64,000 nucleotides of DNA from Trichinella spiralis (taxonomy: Eukaryota; Nematoda; Enoplea; Trichinellida; Trichinellidae). A program made the position numbers and the translations under genes. Within the stretch, counting starts at the first letter, position 1. Every line of letters starts with the position of its first letter. The notes under the pieces were generated by a model, which had not been told where the DNA came from, ran no database searches, and saw only the letters and a list, made by a program, of their open reading frames with translations. Where the stretch lies: positions 9,508,056-9,572,055 of the forward strand of contig CM012955.1 of the NCBI GenBank assembly GCA_000181795.3. Direction: 5' to 3'. Shown here piece after piece: positions 39,557 to 50,199 of this stretch.

Positions 39557-42500
39557 TTACTGTTGTTGTTGTTGCTGTTGTGGTTGTTGTTGTGATTGTT
39601 GTTGTTGTTGTTGTTGTTGTTGCTCTGGCTGTTGTTGTTGCTGTTGCTGCTGCTGTTGTTCCAACGCTTTGTTGTAAGCATGTCGACCCATACCGGAACG
39701 GGCAACATCTTCCATCAATTTTTCCACTTCCGGCGAACAGCGGACAAAATTGTGCGACCAAAATTTGTACACGGGATTTTGAATAATTTCCGTAAATGTC
39801 ATCAACAATCCCCACGGGTGGGGTCTCAAGGCGGCCAGCCGTTCGAAAAGCACCCTAGTGATTTGTTCTTGTATAGTTTCGGTGTTCGCTTCCAAAAACA
39901 AATACATCAACGCCGAACTGAAGTACAACGTATGCATGTTGGGATAGCGGAGTTGGTTGGCGATGGCGTTGAAAAACAAATATCGACCCTCGTTGTCCAA
40001 ATCGACGGCCAAATTTTGGAATATATCCATGTGGGCGGTGTGGGCAACCGTACTGACGTTGGGGCGTTGGTCGTTGCGCGCGATCGCCTGGATCGCCTGG
40101 ACGCCGACGTACAAGACCAGCGTGTTGACCATCGACACGTTGTATTTGGAACCGGCGTCGTTCGACACTTGCAATTTGCCCCTCAAACCGGACAAAAAGC
40201 CGACCGGTGCGCGATTTTTCAAATACGCGTCCAGTTCGGCTTTGAACGAATAGGACTGCATTTGGTCGTCCAAATTGACCGTGATTCGAGGACTGACGCT
40301 CATTTCGGGCAACAATTCCAACTGAGGTATTGGCAGGTAGGGGTCGGGCAGACGTATAGACCTCGGATATGCGGATATGATCAAATTGCGCAATTGGACA
40401 CAATTGGCCGGTATGATGTCGCAGATGGGAAAATGGTAGTCGCACAACAGTTCGGGAAAATCGTGCAACAGAACCAACAGCAAACGCATCAGACTACGGT
40501 AGACGGTCGAGATGGCCTTGTCGAAGATCAAATTGCGCAAAAATGGCGCCAAAAAGCGGAACAAATCCAACAACAACGTCGCGTACATTTCCCAACACTT
40601 CGAATCGGGCGTCGACGAACCGAGCAGACGGCCCAATACCACCCGGTGGCTGACAATTTCCAACCAGGCGAGCACGAACAGCGGCGCTTCTTCGGGTCGA
40701 ATCATGTGCATGGTGTTGCAAAAGGACGAGATCAACTGCTGCTGGACGGTCGAGTCGACGTGCAGCGGATCGGGATCGGTCATTTGGACAAAAACCGCCG
40801 TCAACAGCCGCTGGTAGGGCATGCACTTGAAGTCGTTCCGTCTGGTTTCGAGGTCGTGCACCAGGCCAGCGGTGATCACGCCCAACAGCCGGATGTAGAG
40901 ATTGATGCGCACCGCGGGCGGCTTGTCGTCGCTGACGCGGCGTATCGACAGTGTGACGATGGCGACGTAGGCGTCGAGCGTGTGATAGCAGCGAGTGCGC
41001 ACCACGTGCATGGGTGCGGAGGTGTCGGCCAACGCCCGGTGGCACAGGTCGATGCACATTTCCATGCAGACGCGGAAAAAGCGCGCCATCGACTCGTCCG
41101 ACTTGAACACCATGCAGCTCGACAATTGGACTATTGTGGCATTTTCCGCTTTGTCTACATCTCTGAAATAGGGCGACGTATTGTACAAGCAAACCCATTC
41201 GCGCATGATGCGTTCCATTTTGTCGTGAAAAACGACCGGGTCGTCTTCCATCATCAGCATCATCGGCTGTTGTTGCTGCTGCAGTTGCTGCTGCGGCTGC
41301 TGTTGCTGTAGTTGTTGCTGGGGCTGCTGTAGTTGTTGCTGAGGCTGCTGTAGTTGTTGCTGTTGCTGGGGTTGCTGCAGCTGTTGCTGTTGTAGTTGAT
41401 GCTGCTGTAGTTGCTGCTGTTGCAGTTGCTGTTGCTGCAGTTGCTGTTGCTGCTGCTGCAGTTGCTGTTGCTGTAGCTGCTGCTGCGGATGCAGGTGATG
41501 GTGGTGATGATGGTGCATTTCGACGCTACCAGCCGGCAGTTGTGGAGGGTGTTTGGGGTAAAGTTGCTGCGGGTACGCAGCCTGCGGCGGATACATGTTC
41601 CCGGCTACGGCTGCGGCCGCTGCGGCAGCTGCCGCAGCACTAGTTTGGGCGTTGTTGACCATCAACGGCGACTGACCGACGATTGGCTGCTGCTGCTGCG
41701 GTTGGTGATGGTGGTGGAGGTGCTGGTGGAGATGATGCTGGTGTTGATGTTGTTGTTGCTGCTGCTGGGGCTGCTGCTGGTGTTGGTGTTGAGGCGGCAC
41801 GTTTTCGAGGACCAACGTGGTCGGCATGCTGCCGGTCGGCAGCGTGTAGACGATTGCGTTGGTCAGACTGTGCGGCGGCATGTTACGCAACCGCTCGAAC
41901 AGAGCGGCCCGTTTGTCGACCACGGCAGCCGGTACGAGTAGTTTGGCCAATGCAGTGATGGTGTTCGAAAAGTCGGTTTCGGCAGCAACTTGCAACCGTT
42001 GCTGGTATTGTTCACCGGTACCGGCGCCGCTGTCGATCAAAAACACGCGCAGCAGCTGTTGAGCAAATTGTACCACCAACGGCAGCGGTCGACCCTGGCC
42101 CCGTTCGTCGAGCCAGGCGGCCATTTGGACGTCATAACCGACTGGACACAAAAGTCGGTGGCGAAGTAAAAAGTCAACGGAAAAAAGATTGAAGCGGGAT
42201 TCAATCCGGCATTCGTTCAACGCGTTCAATACAGACCGTTGAACCCAGCGTAATTCGCGGACGACTATCAAGTCGACCACGACGAAACGGAACATATCAA
42301 TCAGGACGAGGCAAAAGTTATGGTCAGCACCGACGACAAAGTTGTCGAAAAATATGCGGACAACTTTGCTGACCAGAGAAGTGGCAGCGGCGTCGAATTC
42401 GTGCGAATTCGCCTCGGCGACGGCGATCGCATCCCGTATGGTCGTCACGGTCGGGTAGACGACGGCGATCGGTTCGACGCCGATATGTTCGACGCGCAAC

Positions 42501-45500
42501 AAACTGTCCACTTTCATCAGCATCAGTTGGAACAGATGCTGCTCGTCCAGCAATAATCTCGAATATGTAGTATTTATCGGTACAGTGATGTTCGAGACGT
42601 TACCGCCGACAGTCGTCATCATGTTCAACGTCGGCGGTGCCGCGGCGGCGGCGGCGGCGGCAGCGGCAGCAGCGGCGGCAGCGGCGGCGGTCGTGCCGGA
42701 GACGCTGCTGCCGACAATAAGGCCCACACCAGGGAGGCCGGACATAGTACCGTAGTCGGGGGGCGTGGGTCGGAAGCCGGCGATCGCGGTGCCCATTTCG
42801 GCGTAGATGGCCACTTGGCGTTGGAGTTGCTCGCGCGTGTGCAGCACCCTGGCCGTTCGGCAGGCGATCATGGCGCTCAGGCTCTCTTCGGTGCCGGTTA
42901 TGGTCACGCCGGTCACGTCGAGCCAACAGCGACCCTCGCGTCTGGCGGCGACGCGCATCTCGTAGTCGCGACTCAGACGCTTGTCGATCTCTTCGAGCGC
43001 CCGCTCGCAGGCGGCTTTGATCAGAAAGCATTGGGTCATTTCGATGTTGTCGTTGCAGATCATGTCAGCCGCTTCGTCAATCATACGGTTCTCTTCGTTG
43101 GTGGCGGTTCGCTGGTTGGCGAAAAACGTCTGCTTGAAATAGCCGTGGATGTTGAACGCCAACGGTTCACGGCAAGTCACCAACGCCAGGCCCGAAGCCA
43201 ACGAGCGCAGCATGTTGTGCGCGCACATGCGCATGCGATTTTCGTCGGTTTCCAAAGCGAAATCCTGAAATAGGACGAAATGTCAAAAGCTCATCTCCAC
43301 ACATTTGTTCATCAACTCACCTTGCGTACGATGCATTCGGTCGTGGTCAAGGCGACTTTCAACGCCCGTTCTGTAACTGGCGTCAACAGTTCTCGAACCG
43401 ACATTTCAATGGCCGGCTTGACGGCTCTCTTCATGTCCGGATAGAGGTGGAAAAGTTCAATGGACGGGTTGATCATGATGCACGAAAGCAGCGTGTTGAA
43501 GTCGCCGATGTCGTCGTAGGAGAACCGAGGCAAAGCCGGCAGACTGTTCTCGATCGAACTCAAGCCCGCTTCGGTCATCGAAAACACTTGCTGTTGGGTA
43601 ATTGACGACGACGACGACGCTGACGTTGACGTGATCACCGGCGGGGGAGCCACTGGTAACGGTGGAGGAGGAGGAGGAGGAGGAGGAGGCGGCGGCGGCT
43701 GTTCGCGCGGAGGTACTACCACCTCTTGGGTTTCGATTTCCATGCCGAACGACAGCGGCGAGTCGAGATACATGGTGCCCTCCAGAAGGGTCACGCAGCG
43801 CGGGTCGAATTCCGAAGAGCCGCCGAGTTGCGGTTCGGTCATGCACATGTGGATCATGTGCGGGCATCTCAACACGGTGCCGACTTTGATCGCCTGAAAG
43901 AAAAAAATTTGAACGACAAGCTCCATTTTCATCAAATATCACCACCAATCGGGAGTGTGGGTCATAATATTTCATACAGCTGTACAAGTAAGTACCTCCA
44001 ATTCAATTTTCAAATGACGATACAGGACTTCAATTTCGAATTTCAAATTCAACTTCAAACCCTCTTGTTCGTGTATTTCACGCAAAACGCCAAGAATATT
44101 CAACGTCCAAGGACAATTTACGTGAAAAATCTATAAAACAAAAAAAACATCTCTTTTTTTCTACATACAATCAAAATAAAAGAAAAAGAGACGGTCAAAC
44201 AAGATAAGAAGAATAAGAATAAGAATAATAACCTTATTGTTGGCGCAAGATTCCAAAACTTTAGCCGTAAATGGGACGACATAAATCAACTCCTGTTGAC
44301 CTTTCCAGAAAGCTTCTACCAACAATGATTTCAAATCCAAGTACTAGGAGAAAAAAGCAATAATAAGAATAATAATAATAATAAAACAAAGAAGCTATTG
44401 CAAGAAGCAGAGGTCACACATATCATTGCAAATATGGCAGAAAAACAATGATGATTGATCGCGTACCTTGGATAAGATTGGCTGCTCTTGGCCAATTGTG
44501 ATCATGCCCAACCAATGACCCAAATTTTTCAACAACATGCGATCGGTAAAATTGGCCAACATCTTATCAGTTCGAAGCAGAATCTAAATCCGCACAACAC
44601 ACAGCAATTAGTAGAAATGGACGAAACAAAAGGGGAAATCTGTTTTCTTCATTTTTACTTTGATATTCCTGAACGTTTCTTGCAGCGTCGCTTCGCTGAA
44701 AACTTGCCTCTTGAAAGCGGTCACAAAGCTGCAATACAAATGATGGAAATTCGCTTCGGTGCTGATACGTCGCACCACCAAATACTGAGCTAGCCATGGA
44801 AAGAAGCTCCGATCCAACAATTCGTGCATTTCCGTTACCTGATAGAAAAAAAAGCAAAAAAAATTAAAAACAAAATTGAAGTGAAAAAAATAATTCATAT
44901 ACTTACTTTGCTGCTCAAATTGGCCTGACTGAGATTGTTGAACAAAAATGCCACCTTTTCGCGTATGATATCACTCGGTTCCAACACTTTTGCACTTCCT
45001 TGATCGCCGGCGTTCAGCAACGTTTCAATGCTCGATCCAACCAACGATGGCTAAAAATATAAGAAGAGAAGAGTAGGGAGGGAAAGAAGAAATTAAAATA
45101 TTCACAATTAAAATATTATCATCAGAACAAAAACTTTTTTTCTTCTACTATATATACTCACTGTTCTCATTTCTGAAGTCGTAGTTGTAGTCATTGCAAT
45201 CGTCGGTGTTGTTGTCGATTGAACAGTGGACGAACTAGTGACCATCGACGACGGCGACGGCAGAGCGAGTGTGCTGCTTTCTGGAACGGGACGCAGAATA
45301 AAGCGATTATCGTAAACTCGAAGCGCAGGTTACAACGAATGACAGAAGAGAGAGCAGAAACAATGGAGAAAAACCTACGAGGCTGAGACAATGGAAACGG
45401 GTCATTGCCTTTACTGCCCGCGGCCACGTATTCCCTCAGCATGACCGGAAACTGGGAAAAGTGAGGCACTTGTGACATAATGGTCAAGCAGTATCGTGGA

Positions 45501-48500
45501 TAATCTTTCAACCGACTTTTGAAGCAACGAAGCATTGTCAGGCCAAATTCGTACAGCTTGGTTCCTGGCCCACGGCGCAACGATTCGACCATAATACGCA
45601 AACCGAAGAAAAATGTAATACCTCTGAAAAAAAATTTTTTTTTGAAAAAAAAAAATAAATTATTCAAACAGACCAAAACAAACACAACTCACGTCACGAG
45701 ATTATCCCGCAAAACTCCACCAAAAATTTGGCCCGTTTTCATCAATTCTTGTTCAGGATACTCGTTGAAAAAGCGATATTCATCGAATAAATTTTTCAAC
45801 ATGCACGAAGCGACCTCCTGAAAAGTAATTTTTAAAAAACAATTAATAAATTATACGAAACTGAAACAAAAAAATTCACTTTTTCACGTTTATCTTTCGA
45901 ATCACGACATCGGCGGAGAATTTCCAAAAAATTTTCCACAGTTATCCCGTTAGCATCGGCGTGGGCGTAGACTTGTCTGAAATAACCGTTCACTTCTTCT
46001 TGCACATCATTGGAGTACATTTGTTGCCCGTCACTTGGAGAAAGATCTGGCAAATTGCTCATCATTTGCATCTGCGTCACTGCTGAAAAAGAAAATAAAA
46101 ATCCACAACCAATAATAACGAACAACAAAAGAAGACATAACTTGATCTTATTATATATATATATATATATACATATAAATCATGCTTCTCTTCGAGTTAT
46201 CGTATTGCTGTTTTGCTCAATTAATACGATCAATACGATGCAGATGAACTTAACAATATTTAAATATATATATATATATTCACAGAACAAAATTTCATTC
46301 GAAATTACATCCAAATAATTTTACAAGCAAAAAATTACACGACAAAACAACATACATACAATTTTTCAATGAATTAAGTCTATTTAAAAAAAATAATTTT
46401 TACTAATTTCCCGCTCGATATTTAATTGTATAAACAAAATTCAATTTCCTGCACTTCATCCCGTTTCCGTTGATAAGAATATTATCAATATTAATTATGC
46501 CGTTTCGGTTTGGCAAAGTTCAACAGAGAGCGAGAGAGAGAGAAGGAAAGAGAGAAGGAGAGAGACAGAGAAAGACGAGAGAGAGAGAGTCAGAGAAAGA
46601 AAGAAAGAAAGCAAAAGGAGGTCACGTGAAGAACAAGAGAGAATGTAAAATTTGCATAAAAGCATGTTGCTGAAAGCGAAATCGACTAAAAATCAAACAA
46701 CTATATAAATGAACAAGCATGAAAAGAGTAGTGCGAAAAGCAAAGGCGGAAAATTTGAAATTAACACAAAAAAAACCGAAGCCAACAAAAAAAAATAAAA
46801 ATTCACTTACGCGGTGGTTTACTTGACCCATTCGTATACACGGCTTGAGCAAAACCGGCACCCCAGCCAGAAACCGGTGGCAACGCTTTCAAAGGTGCTG
46901 AAGTAATTAAAATGAATTATAATTCTCCGTTGGTGCTTTATTTGCATTCATGATTATTATTCTTTTACCTTCTTGAGGGTGCATCGGTGCAGGTGGATAA
47001 TACGGCCGCACCGGTGGTGGATTGCCGTGGTTGAATACCGCCGGACTGAACTGCTGTGGAGGCTGATTCAGAAACGGCGGCGCACCGTTCGGCGGACCCA
47101 AGCCGGCAGCAGCTAACATCGTCGGATCGATGTGCTGCTGCTGCGGATGGTGACCGTGCTGAGGCAGAGGCTGCTGGGCCGGATGATAGCCGTGGGACGG
47201 CGACGGCGCCAAACTCGGCCCTGGCGCGTACATCGTCTGTCCGTAGCCCACGTTGGCCGTTGGCTTCGGTCCAACGTACAACGACTGACCCAACGGAACG
47301 GCCGCCGTCGGCTCCACCAGCATCTTGGTGCCCATGGCCAGGCTGTTACTGCCGTTGTTGCTGCTGTAAGCACCGGCACCGCTGTAAAGCGCAGCTGGAC
47401 CGACCGGGCTGGGCGCGTTGCGGTTCAAATAGTCGCGCCACTGGTTGATCACCTGAGACAGTTCGTATGCGATCGACGGCGATACGAACGCATTCTGCAT
47501 CGTGGTCAACATCTGATGGACAAAGTCCGGCGGCACCGTCGGTATCGACGTAGCCATGCTGGCGGCCACTTCTGCCTGGCTGGTCGCAAACATGGCCGGA
47601 AAACGTCGCCTCAAGTAAAGCAAAAATACCGACACAAGTTTATCCTGAAAATTTAGCATTTCAACATCCACACATCCAAATTCCCAAATTGATACAAATA
47701 CAAATAAACAAACAAACATACACCGTGTTCTTTCAGTTTTTCTGCGCACCATTTATCGACTTTGATCAAATCACGCTTACCGGCCAAACAAGCCAAATCA
47801 ATAATAAAATCCAACTGGGCCACATTGAATACTGACGCAAGAGCCTGACAAAACAAACAAACAAACAAACATTATAGAATAATATCACACCACAACTTTG
47901 TTTAGGCAACGAACAGCGCTTAATGACGGCTTCAAATTTCCCCAACTCAAGTTGTTTATTTACTGCTGTTATTTTTAAACAGTTATTAAACATTTTTATC
48001 AAAATGTTATTTTTTTTTAACTTTCTTTCAAATAATACATTTTAAGCATTGCCCCAGTAAACAGATGAACAACAATTATTACGTTCAATTCGTTGGATAT
48101 ATCCAAAATTTTTCCAAGAACAGTCTGATCATCGGGATTTTTCAGATACAAGTCAACCAGTGATTTCAACATGATGTTGCGGAAAGCATGTTGGTTTTGC
48201 AACTAGATGGATAGTATTTTACAAATCAATGCAAACGAAAAACCAACAACAGCTTACTCCTCCGTTCCAGGCGTAATTCATTATATGCATGGATGTAGCG
48301 GGCGCTGTCAAAAAGGAAGGCATCATTGAATGAAGAATTTCTCGACGGGTTGGCGTAACTGGACTCTGCAAAAATAAAAATCAAAATCAATGGGCAACAA
48401 ACACACCAAATATTATCACTTACAGGTATCTGCAGCAGCGTTAAAGCCAAAAGCTCCGGACAATTTTGCAGTGGATAAATGAAACATTCATTCACGTGTG

Positions 48501-49372
48501 AAACATCATCCAAACAATCCGCAATTTGAATCAGTATTTCAACCAAATCTAACGACTTCCTAAATAAATAAATTAATCAATTTCGTTTAATTTTCAAATG
48601 CAAATTTTCCGCTGCAAACCAGGTTTCAATATCCTTTGGAATTGGTTCGGTGAAATTAAGCTGTACGTTATCAAATGTAACACTACGATAAGGATAGTCT
48701 GCGAAACAGAAAACATCGGGATTTTCAAGAATTCTAGCAATCCAAGACAACTGAAAAAAAACATAATACAACATCATTAAAAAACATATTTCATCAGATA
48801 TTAAAAGTTTTTCATTCTTACTTGTCCTTCTCGATTTCGCCATAGTTTAAGCAAGACGGAAATAGGAAAATCGGTGTCCTGAAGTCCAGCCTTCAACGTA
48901 GCCGTAAGCATCATAAGCGCGGCTCGATTTCGCACATAAAAATTCGGCATATCGAATTCCGCCACCACATCCAACCAACGAAAATCTGGTATCTAAATAA
49001 ATTTTAAAGTAAATTTAAAAAATTCGAGATTTTCTCGTAACAAACCGCTTTTTGCAAGGCTTGGACAAATATAAACGGATGCCACGAATTAACATCCTGC
49101 GCTTCTTCGAACCAATCTTTAGACTACAGCAAAAAGTTTAACAATAAACATCCACGATTTTTAAAACAATTATCCACCTCGACATGCTTTTTCGAGCAAT
49201 CTTCCAACATATACGCTATAAATTCTGCAACAGAAGTTGGACAAACGCTGTATGCCGGAAATTCATCTTTGATGTAATGAAAACACGCTTCCACATCGCT
49301 TGTAAATGCGTAACCAATCTGTTTTACGCAAGGAAGAAACGACACAAATTTGGGCTCTCCAGATGAATCCAT
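39557..49372 (-). CDS. CNOT1: CCR4-NOT transcription complex subunit 1 (NOT1 scaffold), 21 coding exons
   Basis: Scaffold of the CCR4-NOT complex, which shortens mRNA poly(A) tails and represses translation in the cytoplasm. Exons: 49178-49372, 49046-49123, 48822-48992, 48620-48750, 48424-48559, 48258-48365, 48083-48202, 47722-47844, 46969-47644, 46811-46897, 45880-46082, 45693-45817, 45379-45623, 45162-45280, 44907-45050, 44659-44838, 44467-44583, 44233-44343, 43996-44130, 43321-43893, 39557-43264. They total 7,485 nt (2,494 aa, stop TAA), GT..AG throughout. Recalled human CNOT1 aligns almost end to end: N-terminal HEAT part (1-350), Pro/Gly/Gln-rich linker (355-600), middle HEAT (610-800), MIF4G that binds CAF1 (about 840-1068), CNOT9-binding region (about 1190-1400), and the NOT1 C-terminal domain that binds NOT2/NOT3 (about 1960-2460, e.g. 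[20 protein letters not shown]). Human residues 1 to about 240 have no counterpart. An acceptor-like TTTATAG lies just before the ATG, so upstream exons remain possible. Conservation makes the identity near certain; some start and exon-edge choices are inferred. Confidence 0.96.
39560..39664 (-). repeat. C-terminal poly-Gln tail of CNOT1
   Basis: The last 35 or so codons before the CNOT1 stop are almost all CAA/CAG with single Pro, Glu and Ser breaks. Human CNOT1 ends soon after the matching helix, so this tail is an extension of this lineage. Confidence 0.85.
41261..41800 (-). repeat. Gln/His-rich repeat tract inside CNOT1
   Basis: Within the last CNOT1 exon about 180 codons are almost all CAG/CAA (Gln) with CAC/CAT (His), broken by Leu and Pro, followed by the conserved C-terminal domain. 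On the plus strand it reads as runs of CTG/TTG. Mixed codons argue for old expansion plus point change rather than a fresh pure triplet run. It separates the CNOT9-binding part from the NOT2/3-binding part and is probably unstructured. Confidence 0.9.
42630..42695 (-). repeat. Poly-Ala run in CNOT1
   Basis: About 17 alanine codons (GCC/GCG/GCT) near residue 1450 of CNOT1, in a segment between conserved regions that has no human counterpart. Confidence 0.85.
43655..43710 (-). repeat. Poly-Pro run in CNOT1
   Basis: A run of 13 prolines (CCG/CCT codons) near residue 1135 in exon 20, followed by Pro- and Ser-rich sequence just before the CNOT9-binding region. The human protein has Pro/Thr-rich sequence at the same place, so the location is conserved and the run is expanded. 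Confidence 0.85.
46150..46170. repeat. (TA)n microsatellite in the longest CNOT1 intron
   Basis: Lies in the 728-bp intron (46083-46810), which also holds a second TA run (46262-46279) and the purine tract at 46,525. Confidence 0.9.
46525..46620 (+). repeat. GA-rich purine tract in the CNOT1 intron
   Basis: About 95 bases almost all A and G on the plus strand, mostly GA, GAAA and GAGAG units. In the CNOT1 transcript it is a long CU-rich tract about 190 bases before the next exon, where a pyrimidine-tract-binding protein could act (inference). Confidence 0.85.
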
Positions 49373-49588
49373 ACTATAAACAATACACAATATATAAACA
49401 TAAATTTAACAAATGAATATCGAAAAACAGAAACTTATAACATTTAACAAGTGAAACAAAAAATAAATCAATACACAAACTGTTCAAAATAATCAGACAG
49501 TCTAGAAATCGTTGACTATCCATTTCAGTAGTGGCACTGTATATTTCCAGTTATTTTTACAGTTAAAACACAACTAAAAATTGCTTAC

Positions 49589-49690
49589 TTTGTAATGTTT
49601 CACACAGCAACGACAAAACTGCGCTCATAGCATAATGCCTCGGCGGGCGTTCAGTGAATCGGCAAATCAGTGATTTAAATAAAACAACAA
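49589..49690 (-). other. Possible 5' untranslated exon of CNOT1
   Basis: On the minus strand a donor-like ACAAA|GTAAGC lies at 49589/49588. The next acceptor-like site downstream is TTTATAG, ending one base before the CNOT1 start codon at 49372. In the joined leader the CNOT1 frame has a stop shortly before the splice, so the ATG at 49372 would be the first start in that frame. A second ATG in another frame sits in this exon and could act as an upstream ORF. The upstream end of the exon is a guess. Confidence 0.4.
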
Positions 49691-49978
49691 AATTCTATAA
49701 AATATTATACATGAAAATGAGTTAAAAATTTTCAACTGTACTTGCCTGAACAGTAGGAATGGAAAACGAGGAAACAATTATTTACAAATATAACCTGATT
49801 GCAAGGAATAAAACGCTACAAGCCTGGCACAGCTGATACAGCACCGGTCACGACAGCATCGTTTCACTTCTGAAATTCAACACATTGTTAACTGTTAACG
49901 TTAATACACGGTTAAAAACGAAAAAAGAACATTTAAACCTTAAATATCACTTCCATTCACATTAAAAATTTCACTTCA

Positions 49979-50175
49979 ACCAAAACGCAGAAACTCGAAG
50001 TTTGAAATTAAAATCACACGATAAGAAGGCTTATGATAAAAGTAAACAGGCAATCTCATGTGAAGTCAAAAGCATTTACCAAAACGCAGAAACTCGAAGT
50101 TTGAAATTAAAATCACACTATAAGAAGGCTTGTGGTAAAAGTAAACAGGCAATATCATGTGAAGTCAAAAGCATT
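49979..50175. repeat. 99-bp tandem duplication, two copies
   Basis: Copy one is 49979-50077 and copy two 50078-50175, each beginning ACCAAAACGCAGAAACTCG, with only a handful of differences. The unit length is a multiple of three and both copies are open in the same plus-strand frame (33 residues per unit, rich in Lys and Ser), but no start codon precedes them. It lies about 400 bp upstream of the CNOT1 leader. Confidence 0.85.
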
Positions 50176-50199
50176 CAATACATATTTACATATAAATTA

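Noticed and set aside
39596-41311. Plus-strand open frame of 571 codons opposite CNOT1
   Set aside because: It is the shadow of the GC-rich, strongly biased CNOT1 exon; the minus-strand frame aligns to NOT1 throughout, while the plus-strand product has no recognisable fold.
41489-43273. Several plus-strand and alternative minus-strand frames of 78-152 codons
   Set aside because: All lie inside the CNOT1 last exon and follow from its codon bias and the CAG/GCC runs.
47056-47656. Plus-strand frames of 130 and 174 codons
   Set aside because: Opposite the Pro/Gly-rich CNOT1 linker exon; Arg-rich products typical of antisense shadows.
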